A DNA stretch of 64,000 bases from positions 1-64,000 of the forward strand of contig NZ_JQGJ02000016.1 of the NCBI RefSeq assembly GCF_000802155.2, given 5' to 3'. The notes beneath the pieces were generated by a model, which saw nothing but the letters and a program-made list of their open reading frames with translations, was not told the origin of the DNA and did no database searches. Source of the DNA: Pseudomonas frederiksbergensis (lineage in GTDB: Bacteria > Pseudomonadota > Gammaproteobacteria > Pseudomonadales > Pseudomonadaceae). Shown piece by piece: positions 42,141 to 51,227 of this stretch; position 1 is the stretch's first letter; every line of letters begins with the position of its first letter. Made by a program: the position numbers and the translations under genes.

Positions 42141-42210
42141 AGGCGCGAGCTTGCTCGATAGCGGTGGGTCAGCTTGGCAGCCGTCACCGCGAGCAAGCTC
42201 GCTCCCATAG
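42141..42210. repeat. REPIN: inverted pair of REP sequences
   Basis: GCGCGAGCTTGCTCGATAGC and the inverted CACCGCGAGCAAGCTCGCTC flank a short spacer containing GGTGGGTCAGCTTGGC. This is a classic fluorescent-pseudomonad REPIN, of the kind moved by a RAYT transposase elsewhere in the genome. It marks the right border of the toxin-immunity locus. Confidence 0.8.
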
Positions 42211-42372
42211 GGTTCGGCTCCAACCGTATGACCGGATCAGGGGGCCGGGTCACAAATTTCGCGCAAACATCGGTCAACGTGCTGGCTATTGCAGAGAACT
42301 GGACAGTCATAAAGGCTTTGCGGCATAGTCTCCGGGTTCTGACACCTGCTCACAGAGAACAAGGAACAGCAG

Positions 42373-42825
42373 ATGGCGACCCTTTTGGTCCTGCACGGAC
42401 CCAACCTGAACCTGCTTGGCACGCGTGAACCGGGCGTCTACGGCGCCGTGACACTGGCCCAGATCAACCAGGACCTGGAACAGCGGGCCCGCACGGCCGG
42501 CCATCATTTGCTCTATCTGCAAAGCAATGCCGAATACGAATTGATCGACCGCATCCATGCCGCGCGAGACGAAGGCGTGGACTTCATTTTGATCAACCCA
42601 GCAGCTTTTACACACACAAGCGTCGCATTACGTGACGCGCTGCTGGCAGTGAGCATCCCATTCATCGAAGTGCATTTGTCCAACGTGCACAAACGCGAAG
42701 CTTTCCGCCATCACTCCTACTTCTCCGATGTAGCGGTGGGAGTGATCTGCGGCCTTGGCGCCAGCGGTTACCGACTGGCCCTGGAGGCCGCCCTAGAGCA
42801 GCTTGAAAAACAGGCAACAGCTTGA
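42373..42825 (+). CDS. aroQ: Type II 3-dehydroquinate dehydratase
   Basis: A 150-residue type II dehydroquinase that removes water from 3-dehydroquinate in the shikimate pathway. Catalytic marks are LHGPNLNLLGTREP at the start, the mobile-loop Tyr (VYGAV), the INPAAFTHTSVAL segment and HLSNVHKREAFRHHSYF. AAGGAA precedes the ATG. It leads directly into accB and accC on the same strand, the usual aroQ-accB-accC order of pseudomonads. Confidence 0.95.
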   Translation: MATLLVLHGPNLNLLGTREPGVYGAVTLAQINQDLEQRARTAGHHLLYLQSNAEYELIDRIHAARDEGVDFILINPAAFTHTSVALRDALLAVSIPFIEVHLSNVHKREAFRHHSYFSDVAVGVICGLGASGYRLALEAALEQLEKQATA

Positions 42826-42873
42826 ACAACAAGCGTTAAACGCCCCTGACCGACCCTTGGGAGTTGATGATTC

Positions 42874-43338
42874 ATGGATATCCGTAAAGTTAAGAAACTG
42901 ATCGAGTTGCTGGAAGAGTCCGGCATCGACGAGCTCGAGATCAAGGAAGGCGAAGAGTCCGTACGCATCAGCCGCCACAGCAAGACCCCGGCCCAGCAGT
43001 TCTATGCACCGGCCCCGATGCAGGCTCCAGCCGCCGCACCTGCTCCGGCAGCAGCTCCGGCCGCCGCCGCAGCGCCAGCCGCTCCTGCGGCACCCGCACT
43101 GAACGGCACCGTTGCCCGTTCGCCAATGGTGGGCACGTTCTATCGCAAGTCTTCGCCAACCTCGCCGTCCTTCGTTGAAGTGGGCCAGACCGTGAAGAAA
43201 GGCGACACCCTGTGCATCGTCGAAGCCATGAAGATGATGAACCACATCGAAGCTGAAACCAGCGGTGTGATCGAGTCCATCCTCGTCGAAGACGGCCAGC
43301 CGGTTGAGTACGACCAACCGCTGTTCACCATCGTTTGA
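42874..43338 (+). CDS. accB: Biotin carboxyl carrier protein of acetyl-CoA carboxylase
   Basis: A 154-residue BCCP. The N-terminal part (1-40) is the assembly region, the middle (about 45-75) is a flexible Ala/Pro-rich linker, and the C-terminal biotinyl domain carries the biotin site EAMKMMN (Lys about 120). It shuttles carboxybiotin between AccC and the carboxyltransferase in fatty-acid synthesis. It precedes accC by 17 bases. Confidence 0.96.
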   Translation: MDIRKVKKLIELLEESGIDELEIKEGEESVRISRHSKTPAQQFYAPAPMQAPAAAPAPAAAPAAAAAPAAPAAPALNGTVARSPMVGTFYRKSSPTSPSFVEVGQTVKKGDTLCIVEAMKMMNHIEAETSGVIESILVEDGQPVEYDQPLFTIV

Positions 43339-43355
43339 ACCGCGGAGAGCCTTTG

Positions 43356-44711
43356 ATGACTGCGAAGTTGGAAAAAGTTCTGATCGCTAACCGCGGTGAG
43401 ATCGCCCTGCGGATTCTGCGTGCCTGCAAAGAGATGGGCATCAAGACCGTCGCCGTTTACTCCAAGGCCGACAAAGAACTGATGCACCTGGGCCTGGCGG
43501 ACGAATCCGTCTGCATCGGTCCGGCGTCGGCTGCGCACTCTTACTTGCATATCCCGGCGATCATCGCCGCCGCCGAAGTGACCGGCGCCACTGCCATTCA
43601 CCCTGGCTACGGTTTCCTGGCGGAAAACGCCGACTTCGCCGAACAGGTCGAGAACTCCGGTTTTGCCTTCATCGGTCCGAAAGCCGAGACCATCCGCCTG
43701 ATGGGCGACAAGGTTTCGGCCAAGCACGCCATGATCGCTGCCGGCGTGCCTACCGTTCCAGGCTCCGACGGCCCGCTGCCTGAAGACGAAGAAACCGCTT
43801 TGCGCATCGGTCGTGAAGTCGGTTATCCGGTGATCATCAAGGCGGCCGGCGGCGGCGGTGGTCGTGGCATGCGCGTGGTGCACAAGGAAGAAGACCTGAT
43901 TTCCTCGGCGAAACTGACCCGCTCCGAAGCAGGCGCGGCGTTCGGCAACCCGATGGTCTACCTGGAAAAATTCCTGACCAACCCGCGTCACGTCGAAGTC
44001 CAGGTATTGTCCGACGGCCAAGGCCAGGCGATTCACCTGGGCGACCGCGATTGCTCGCTGCAGCGTCGTCACCAGAAGGTCCTCGAAGAAGCGCCGGCAC
44101 CGGGCATCGACGAGCAGGCTCGCCAGGAAGTCCTGGCGCGTTGCGTCAAGGCCTGTATCGACATCGGCTATCGCGGCGCCGGTACCTTCGAGTTCCTCTA
44201 CGAAAACGGTCGCTTCTACTTCATCGAAATGAACACCCGTGTTCAGGTGGAGCACCCGGTTTCGGAAATGGTCACCGGTATCGACATCGTCAAGGAGATG
44301 CTCAGCATCGCCGCCGGCAACAAGCTGTCGTTCACACAGGATGACGTCGTCATCCGCGGTCACTCGCTGGAGTGCCGGATCAACGCCGAAGATCCGAAGA
44401 CCTTCATGCCAAGCCCTGGTACGGTCAAGCATTTCCATGCACCGGGTGGCAATGGCGTTCGCGTCGATTCGCACCTGTACAGCGGTTATGCGGTTCCGCC
44501 GAACTACGACTCGTTGATCGGCAAGCTGATCACCTACGGGGCGACGCGTGACGAAGCCATGGCGCGCATGCGCAATGCGCTGGATGAGATCGTCGTAGAC
44601 GGGATCAAGACCAACATCCCGCTGCACCGCGACCTCGTCCGTGACGAAGGCTTCTGCAAAGGCGGCGTCAATATCCACTACCTGGAACACAAGCTGGGCA
44701 ACCAGCACTGA
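43356..44711 (+). CDS. accC: Biotin carboxylase subunit of acetyl-CoA carboxylase
   Basis: A 451-residue ATP-grasp biotin carboxylase. It has the N-terminal domain KVLIANRGEIALRI, the glycine-rich ATP loop AAGGGGGRGMRVV (about 161-173) and the active-site FIEMNTRVQVEHPV (about 286-299). It carboxylates biotin on AccB with bicarbonate and ATP. The ATG at 43356 with GGAGAG upstream gives the standard N-terminus. The operon ends at the strong terminator downstream. Confidence 0.96.
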   Translation: MTAKLEKVLIANRGEIALRILRACKEMGIKTVAVYSKADKELMHLGLADESVCIGPASAAHSYLHIPAIIAAAEVTGATAIHPGYGFLAENADFAEQVENSGFAFIGPKAETIRLMGDKVSAKHAMIAAGVPTVPGSDGPLPEDEETALRIGREVGYPVIIKAAGGGGGRGMRVVHKEEDLISSAKLTRSEAGAAFGNPMVYLEKFLTNPRHVEVQVLSDGQGQAIHLGDRDCSLQRRHQKVLEEAPAPGIDEQARQEVLARCVKACIDIGYRGAGTFEFLYENGRFYFIEMNTRVQVEHPVSEMVTGIDIVKEMLSIAAGNKLSFTQDDVVIRGHSLECRINAEDPKTFMPSPGTVKHFHAPGGNGVRVDSHLYSGYAVPPNYDSLIGKLITYGATRDEAMARMRNALDEIVVDGIKTNIPLHRDLVRDEGFCKGGVNIHYLEHKLGNQH

Positions 44712-44731
44712 TGTTTCAAGTGGATTAAAAA

Positions 44732-44763
44732 GACCCCGGCCCACTTGGCCGGGGTCTTTTTTT
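44732..44763 (+). terminator. Rho-independent terminator of aroQ-accB-accC
   Basis: A perfect 10-bp GC-rich stem (GACCCCGGCC / GGCCGGGGTC), five-base loop CACTT, then seven T. It starts about 20 bases after the accC stop and, with A residues on its left, may also work on the minus strand for the toxin-like gene. Confidence 0.92.
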
Positions 44764-44772
44764 GCCTCGCAA

Positions 44773-47700
44773 TCAGCTCAGCACAACCATGGAGAACTCG
44801 TTCAAGGCAAGCTGTGCCGCCGTCGCCGGCCTGCCCTGCAGGGTGCGAACGGCCCCGTTGGCGGTTGCCATCAGCGGCTCGCTGCGCACGCGCTTCATGA
44901 ATCCACGCGCCCGCACCGATACCGGATCGGTGCCAAGCCTGGCCCTCGCCAGCACGGGCGTGTAGTAGCGCTCGACCAGATCCTGTGAAGTCTTGAACAC
45001 GGAAGTGACTCCCGTGCGCAAATCGAGTGCAACACCATAGGTGTTGCCGAAGCAGGAAGAGTACGACCAATGATCCCAGGTAGGCTGCAGGCCCTGGCGC
45101 CGCATCATCAGCCTGACCGGTTCGCCGATGTCCGTTCCCGTCAACCAGTCGCCCCCCACCAAGGTAGCGCGAATGTTCCTGGCTGCCCCCCCCAGGCGCT
45201 GCTTCACCTCGCGAATACTGCGTTCGATCAGTGCGCGGATATTGTGATCGAAATGAATCACCGCCCCCATCCGAGTGGCCGGGTTGTACAACGAAGCGAC
45301 CACGCATGTCTGCGCGTTAAGCGAGAACAGGTAGTTGTCCGCCGCTGCCTCGCTGAACCTTGCCACTACGGCTTCACCCTGGAGCGCTCCCCTTGTCACA
45401 TCCGGGGAAACATGCCCTGGGAACGCCTCACGCAAATCCCTCACTCGTCCCAGGTTGCGCACCTCATCGCTCCCCCCTCTCAGGCCAACCGGGTTGTGTA
45501 CCCACTTGCCCTCCGCCACCCGGCGTATGGGAAGCTTGTAAAACGCACCGGGACGGCGAGCGTCCACCAGGCACAAACCGTCGAAATAAGCATCCTTCCT
45601 GACTTGGTAATACTTGCCCGCGTTTTTTATGTAGTAGGTGCTTTGCGGTTGCGTGGCACTGGGAGGACTGCGATAGGTGCCATGGAAAATACTGTCATCG
45701 GTCACCAATTGCAGGTCGTCAGGCGTTTTCCTGAGTGCCTGGCTTGGCTTGAAACGCAGGCCCCTGACGGCCGGCCCGCTTTCCTTGACGGCAACCGTGG
45801 TCACGTTTCTCAAGCGCTGGGCAGCCAACGACATAGGCCTGACGAGCAGATTCAGCCCCTTGATGGCCCATCCGAGCGACTTGGCGACCATCCATGGCCC
45901 CAGCGTGGCGAACAGCGCCCCCCAAGACACGGCCAGCCAGTGGCCGAGTGCTTCCTGCGTATCGCCTTGCCTGTGCGCGTCGATTGCCTGCGTGGAGGTC
46001 ATGCCGATAAACATGACGTCCAGCAGCAGCGCAAAGGGAGGGTAGACCATGCAGACGGGAGCAGCCGCGAACAGCAGCCCTTTGACGATCTGATGCTTGA
46101 TCACCTCCGCACGGCTGGTGGTGATGGCTTGCACATCGGTGATCGCACGCTCGATGTACATATCGTATTGCGCGCTGATATCAACGACCCGGTTCAGCTC
46201 GCGCACCCCATCCACACGAATGCTTCCGGCCGCCAGAGCGTTCAGCGATGTGCGCACGGCGTCACGCGCGGTCAGCGCGACTCGCTCCAACACGTAGCCA
46301 TGCAGCTGTGTCACCACGCTTGCGGTGAATTCAACGTATCGGCGAAAGGCGATACCGTCAGGCGCATCAGGCGTATACAACCAGTAAGCACTCCGGGAAG
46401 CAAAATAAGCGAAAACGTACACACCCAACACAACATGACCGCCGATGGTGAAATTCATCACGCCTTCGCTCGCCACCAGGTTTGTGGAATGCACACGCTT
46501 GCGCCCAGGCACCCAGCGGCTCAGCAGCGTGACTTGCCGTGCAAGCCATTGGTATTCGTCGTCGCTCAACACCGACTGGCCATAGACGATTCGCAAGTCA
46601 CGATCCATCCGTGTCAGCAGCATGTAGCGAAAGGCATCGCGGCGCCTGGTGTACTCCGGAGCCTGGCTATCCAGGAACTTGCTGCGGATTTCCCTGGCGT
46701 ACTGGTCGCCCAGGTAGGCCTGTCGAATATAACTTCCCAGATCGGCGCTGCGGACCTGCCCCAGATCCTGCCCAATCGAGGAACGCACCCCTTTGGCAGG
46801 GTGGTCGATACCTGAATTATCGTCATACCCATAGATAGCCAAGTCCAGCAGACTGGCGACCTTCATGTCATTTCCCAACCCCGGGCGGTAATCGATAAGG
46901 ACCGTTGCAGGATCTACCGGCTCTTCCACGCCCCTGCTACGCATATAAGGTGCAATCGCCTGCGTGACAGTACGCTTGGCAAAGTCCATGAAGACTTCGT
47001 AGCCCTCAAGCTGCTCGTTGAAAACCTTCTGATGAACCAGGAACTCCTGGTTCAGGCCGCGGATCATTTGCCGACTGGCAAGCGGCAAAGCGCGATACCA
47101 GGCAGGCGAATCACTCAACTCCACCTGCAACAGGTTGTTTGCCAGCCCTGCCAGCACGGCGGCCTCCAGACAAGCCCTGAAGCCGCGTACTGGCCCCCTG
47201 GGATCCCGGCCAAGATCCCAATGAGTCGGCTTGTGCATCACACCGATAAAATATTCCCGCGCCTTCCCACGATCAGCCGGAGAGAGCTGCTGCAACAGGT
47301 ATTCGCGACCGACTTCGCTTTCGATCCAAAGCCCCATTTCGGCGCTCACGGCACGAAGCGAAGGCAACTTGATCCACTCCTGGCCATCCGGTTTGCCGGG
47401 GGCATACAGCAGCAAGTCGCTGGCGTCACCCGGGCTATGTTCACGGTAGAACAGCAAGAGATCAGCACAGCGCATCGCATTGGGCAGTACGACATCGCAG
47501 ACTTGCCGGATGCCGTCTTCTTGCGAGGACTGGCGGACCTCCTCGTAGTCGGCGTTGGTGATCTGGCCGGCGCAACGCGCAACAAACGCACCGTGTCGCA
47601 ATCGCGTGCCGAACCAATCGAGCATGGCCGTTTTCAAGTCCACGCGGTCATAGCGACTTGAAAGCACCGGCCAATATTCGACAGAAACGTCCAGGCCCGA

Positions 47701-48717
47701 CAGCAATCGTGCGACGAATTCGGGCGCAAGCGCCTGGTTGCGCAACATGCCGCCGTTCTCGACCAGGCGCACCGATATGACGTCCGGCCGAACTGGGCCC
47801 GCCGCTACCAACTCGGTCAAAGTGTAGGTTTGCAAGGGGCGACCCACTACGGTTTGCCACTGCAACTGCACCCGAACGCTGTCAGGTTCGACGTCCATGT
47901 CCAATTCATGCCTGACGTAATCCTTGACCAAGTGCCGGGCAAAGTCTTTCAGCGAGCCCAGGCCATCGAGTAACTCATCAACCCGGGCCTGCGCCTCGGC
48001 AACCTGCTCCTGGAGAACTTCCAGCCGCTTACGTTCCGCGTCGCCCAGCCCCCGCAGCCAGTCCGGCAACTGCGAGCGCGCCAATGCGTCCAGCGCCTGG
48101 CGCTCTTGCGCCGTAGCCAACTCGGCCAGTTGGCTCATCCGACGCCAGCCATCCTGGAGCGTTTCGATTTTCCCACGCAGCGCCGCGACATCCCGCCCCA
48201 CCAGTTGCCCGGGCTGCAAAGCGCTTTCGACCGCCGCCAGATGCTTTTCCAGTTTCTGCTGGATAAGTCTTTCAAGCGAAGCGTCGAGCCCGACTGCTTC
48301 CCAATGTCGTCGCAGATAATCCTGGTAATGCCGAACGAAACTCGAGGCGGTACCTTCCACCACCTGGGCAACGGCATCCCGACGCTCGGCCGAAAAGCCC
48401 TGGTCGGCTCCGCCTGGCCAGCGATAAGGCGCATCCTGCTGCTCGTCATAAGCCATGAGGGCTTGATCTATCGTGCGCTGCAGCACCGCCTCAAGCAGCG
48501 CGCCGATAAAATATGAGTCGACATTGCCCTCGCTATAGTACGTGCGCAACTCGACCAGCAAATACTGCTCCAGTATTTCCAGAAGGGTCATCTGGGCCTG
48601 CAGTCGCGAGTCGATTGCAGACTGCCAACGCATCAACCTCTCCAGAATCGCCTGGGGCGTGGACGTTGCCGCTGCTTCGCCGTCCTTGTTTCGCTTCGAC
48701 TCGGTGATGGTGTCCAT
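44773..48717 (-). CDS. Large toxin-like protein (DUF6543 type) with CheD/CNF-like deamidase C-terminus
   Basis: A 1314-residue protein. Residues 1-270 are helical with coiled-coil-like stretches. About 300-780 resembles the DUF6543 'dermonecrotic toxin' region of Pseudomonas (EWIKLPSLRAVSAEMG, REYFIGVMHKPTHWDLG). Hydrophobic segments at about 880-906 and 927-945 could form a membrane-insertion hairpin, as in CNF/PMT translocation domains. The C-terminus has AQTCVVASLYNPATRMG then AVIHFDH: Cys1138 and His1155 are 17 residues apart, as in CheD, followed by VGGD, IGEP and VALDLRTGV, matching CheD order. I infer a glutamine deamidase that acts on a host protein. There is no PAAR, Rhs or export motif and no immunity gene beside it. 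A GAGG site favours ATG 48717; 48723 is possible. Confidence 0.7.
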   Translation of the reverse strand: MDTITESKRNKDGEAAATSTPQAILERLMRWQSAIDSRLQAQMTLLEILEQYLLVELRTYYSEGNVDSYFIGALLEAVLQRTIDQALMAYDEQQDAPYRWPGGADQGFSAERRDAVAQVVEGTASSFVRHYQDYLRRHWEAVGLDASLERLIQQKLEKHLAAVESALQPGQLVGRDVAALRGKIETLQDGWRRMSQLAELATAQERQALDALARSQLPDWLRGLGDAERKRLEVLQEQVAEAQARVDELLDGLGSLKDFARHLVKDYVRHELDMDVEPDSVRVQLQWQTVVGRPLQTYTLTELVAAGPVRPDVISVRLVENGGMLRNQALAPEFVARLLSGLDVSVEYWPVLSSRYDRVDLKTAMLDWFGTRLRHGAFVARCAGQITNADYEEVRQSSQEDGIRQVCDVVLPNAMRCADLLLFYREHSPGDASDLLLYAPGKPDGQEWIKLPSLRAVSAEMGLWIESEVGREYLLQQLSPADRGKAREYFIGVMHKPTHWDLGRDPRGPVRGFRACLEAAVLAGLANNLLQVELSDSPAWYRALPLASRQMIRGLNQEFLVHQKVFNEQLEGYEVFMDFAKRTVTQAIAPYMRSRGVEEPVDPATVLIDYRPGLGNDMKVASLLDLAIYGYDDNSGIDHPAKGVRSSIGQDLGQVRSADLGSYIRQAYLGDQYAREIRSKFLDSQAPEYTRRRDAFRYMLLTRMDRDLRIVYGQSVLSDDEYQWLARQVTLLSRWVPGRKRVHSTNLVASEGVMNFTIGGHVVLGVYVFAYFASRSAYWLYTPDAPDGIAFRRYVEFTASVVTQLHGYVLERVALTARDAVRTSLNALAAGSIRVDGVRELNRVVDISAQYDMYIERAITDVQAITTSRAEVIKHQIVKGLLFAAAPVCMVYPPFALLLDVMFIGMTSTQAIDAHRQGDTQEALGHWLAVSWGALFATLGPWMVAKSLGWAIKGLNLLVRPMSLAAQRLRNVTTVAVKESGPAVRGLRFKPSQALRKTPDDLQLVTDDSIFHGTYRSPPSATQPQSTYYIKNAGKYYQVRKDAYFDGLCLVDARRPGAFYKLPIRRVAEGKWVHNPVGLRGGSDEVRNLGRVRDLREAFPGHVSPDVTRGALQGEAVVARFSEAAADNYLFSLNAQTCVVASLYNPATRMGAVIHFDHNIRALIERSIREVKQRLGGAARNIRATLVGGDWLTGTDIGEPVRLMMRRQGLQPTWDHWSYSSCFGNTYGVALDLRTGVTSVFKTSQDLVERYYTPVLARARLGTDPVSVRARGFMKRVRSEPLMATANGAVRTLQGRPATAAQLALNEFSMVVLS

Positions 48718-48909
48718 ACACATCTTTCCTCGTGGTGTGGGACCGGCACCTTATCGACGTCGCGACACACCGATGTCATACATATATATATGGAAACACC
48801 ACGGTCAGACGCGCCTGACTCGCTTATCCACTTTGACGGCGACCTGGCGTACACTGCGCGCCTTTGCAGCCCCACGCTGCTCCCTGTCGATTTTTCAAAG
48901 GTGCCCGCC

Positions 48910-49788
48910 ATGCCTTGGCTGCAAGTACGCCTGGCCATCAGCCCGGAACAAGCCGAAACCTACGAAGACGCTTTTCTCGAAGTAGGTGCCGTATCGGTGA
49001 CTTTCATGGACGCCGAAGACCAGCCGATCTTCGAGCCCGAGCTCAATACCACTCCCCTGTGGTCCCACACCCATTTGCTGGCGCTGTTCGAAGGTGGCAC
49101 CGAGGCGGCCAGCGTGCTCGCCCATCTGGAGCTGCTGACTGGCAGCCCGTTGCCCGAACATCACAGCGAGGTGATTGAAGATCAGGATTGGGAACGCAGT
49201 TGGATGGATAATTTCCAGCCGATGCGTTTCGGCCAGCGCCTGTGGATCGTGCCAAGCTGGCATGCCGCGCCGGAACCGGACGCGGTGAACCTGCTGCTGG
49301 ACCCGGGCCTGGCCTTCGGCACCGGGACTCACCCCACCACCGCGCTGTGCCTGGAATGGCTGGACGGCCAGGACCTCAAGGGCTGCAATGTGCTCGACTT
49401 CGGCTGTGGCTCGGGGATCCTGGCCATTGCTGCCCTGCTGCTGGGCGCCAAGGAAGCGGTCGGCACCGACATCGATGTCCAGGCCCTGGAAGCGTCCCGC
49501 GACAACGCCGGGCGCAACAACATTGCCGACGAGCTTTTCCCGTTGTACTTGCCCCAGGATCTGCCGAAGGTACAGGCCGATGTGTTGGTCGCAAACATCC
49601 TGGCCGGTCCGCTGGTGTCCTTGGCGCCACAGCTGTCGAGCCTGGTCAAGCCGGGCGGACGCCTGGCGTTGTCGGGCATCCTCGCCGAACAGGGCGAAGA
49701 AGTCGCTGCCGCCTACTCCGCGGATTTCGACCTGGACCCAATCGCCAATCGCGATGGCTGGGTGCGCATCAGCGGACGTCGGCGCTAG
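48910..49788 (+). CDS. prmA: Ribosomal protein L11 methyltransferase
   Basis: A 292-residue SAM-dependent enzyme that methylates ribosomal protein L11. The N-terminal L11-recognition domain (1-60, MPWLQVRLAIS) is followed by the methyltransferase fold with LAFGTGTHPTTALCL (about 137), VLDFGCGSGILAIAALLLGA (about 164) and VANILAGPL. The ATG at 48910 gives the family N-terminus; an open frame from 48790 is not homologous. It precedes the zinc-ribbon/DUF3426 gene by 30 bases. Confidence 0.93.
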   Translation: MPWLQVRLAISPEQAETYEDAFLEVGAVSVTFMDAEDQPIFEPELNTTPLWSHTHLLALFEGGTEAASVLAHLELLTGSPLPEHHSEVIEDQDWERSWMDNFQPMRFGQRLWIVPSWHAAPEPDAVNLLLDPGLAFGTGTHPTTALCLEWLDGQDLKGCNVLDFGCGSGILAIAALLLGAKEAVGTDIDVQALEASRDNAGRNNIADELFPLYLPQDLPKVQADVLVANILAGPLVSLAPQLSSLVKPGGRLALSGILAEQGEEVAAAYSADFDLDPIANRDGWVRISGRRR

Positions 49789-49818
49789 AATGACCGCCTG
49801 TATCGACCGGATTGCCGC

Positions 49819-51042
49819 ATGACCGACAGCTTCGTCACCCAGTGCCCGCATTGTCACACCAGTTTTCGCGTCAGCCATGCTCAATTGAGCGTGGCACGCG
49901 GGGTGGTTCGTTGCGGCTCGTGCCTGCAAGTGTTCAATGCCGCGAAGCAATTGCTGGAGCAGCGCGCCTCCAGGGACGTCGCGCCTCCCACGACTTCCCC
50001 GATGAAACCGGCGGTCGAAGCACCACGGGCAATCAGCCAGAAACAATGGACCGCCGCCGAGCTGGACCTCGATGACCTGGACAAGGAACTGGCTCGCCTG
50101 GAACGGCGCGACAAACGGGCTCCGGACACCTTTGGACGGCGTCGCGAAGACAACCTGAGCGCCCAGCGCGAGCATTCTGCGAGCGAGCAGGAGCCCTGGG
50201 CTGACAGCCTGTACAGCGAGTCTCCCACCGAGCGTGCCGAGGCCGTCATCCAATCCTCGCTGGAACCGTTCGAGCCCCACGAACCTGCCCGACCACCGCG
50301 GACCGAGCCATCCTTGTCCCTCGCCCTCGAGCCGCTGGAACCGGAGGATGAGTCCGTCGCCCCGCTGAGCCTCGCGCCGGATGACGAACCCCACGAACAC
50401 CTTGAGCGCCTGTCCGCCACAGACGACCTGGACGATGAACCGGAGCCGCTGGCGGCGTCGCGCAAGAAACGCGAGCGCCATGAGCCCGGCATACGCGCCG
50501 AAGTACTCCAGGACCTTGACGACGACCCATTGCAACTGGACTGGCGCAAACGCCGCTCGCCCTGGGGGCGGCGCTTGCTCTGGAGCCTGTTGGTATTGCT
50601 CGGCGCCGCCGCCCTGGCCGGCCAGTACATCGCCTATCATTTCGAGGAACTGGCCCGCCAGGACCAGTATCGCCCGTGGTTCCTGCAGATCTGCCCCGTC
50701 ATTGGCTGCGACGTCCCCTCCAAGGTCGACATCGCCAAGATCAAGAGCAGCAACCTGGTAGTGCGCAGCCATCCGGAATTCAGCGGCGCCCTGGTGGTGG
50801 ACGCGATCATCTACAACCGTGCGCCCTTCTCCCAGCCTTTTCCGCTGCTGGAGCTGCGTTTTGCCGACCTCAACGGGCACCTGATCGCCAGCCGTCGCTT
50901 CAAGCCCGGGGAATACCTGGGCGGCGATCTCGAGGGCCGCGGCGAAATGCCGCCGCAGACGCCCATCCACATCGCGCTGGATATCCTGGACCCAGGTTCC
51001 AAGGCGGTAAACTACAGCCTGAGCTTCCATTCCCCCGAATGA
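49819..51042 (+). CDS. Zinc-ribbon (MJ0042) / DUF3426 membrane protein
   Basis: A 407-residue protein. An N-terminal zinc ribbon (CPHCHTSFRV, then CGSCLQVF, residues 7-37) is followed by a long acidic, Glu/Pro/Ser-rich linker (about 70-235). A single membrane helix at about 252-272 and a C-terminal DUF3426 domain (LVVRSHPEFSGALVVDAI) end the chain. The zinc ribbon would face the cytosol and DUF3426 the periplasm. The family is conserved next to prmA in pseudomonads; no function is known. Confidence 0.85.
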   Translation: MTDSFVTQCPHCHTSFRVSHAQLSVARGVVRCGSCLQVFNAAKQLLEQRASRDVAPPTTSPMKPAVEAPRAISQKQWTAAELDLDDLDKELARLERRDKRAPDTFGRRREDNLSAQREHSASEQEPWADSLYSESPTERAEAVIQSSLEPFEPHEPARPPRTEPSLSLALEPLEPEDESVAPLSLAPDDEPHEHLERLSATDDLDDEPEPLAASRKKRERHEPGIRAEVLQDLDDDPLQLDWRKRRSPWGRRLLWSLLVLLGAAALAGQYIAYHFEELARQDQYRPWFLQICPVIGCDVPSKVDIAKIKSSNLVVRSHPEFSGALVVDAIIYNRAPFSQPFPLLELRFADLNGHLIASRRFKPGEYLGGDLEGRGEMPPQTPIHIALDILDPGSKAVNYSLSFHSPE

Positions 51043-51227
51043 ACCCGGCCAGGGTCGGCCGATTGACGGCAGCTTTCTGACTGACCACACCCAGACCAAA
51101 CCGCTGGCGATAACAAAATAGCTGTTCAGATTTTATCCAATTCGATCTTTATCCAGTCATCGAGAGCGGGTATCATGCCAACCCTTTTTCGAAGTCTCAT
51201 GATCCGGCCCCACTTCAGGGAAGTCCT

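Noticed and set aside
43028..43110. Repetitive GC-rich tract in accB considered as a tandem repeat
   Set aside because: It encodes the normal Ala/Pro-rich flexible linker of biotin carboxyl carrier proteins.
44773..48717. 1314-residue protein considered as a type VI effector of the VgrG at 31-32 kb
   Set aside because: It is 12 kb away, has no PAAR, MIX or Rhs features and no immunity gene, so no link can be supported from the sequence.
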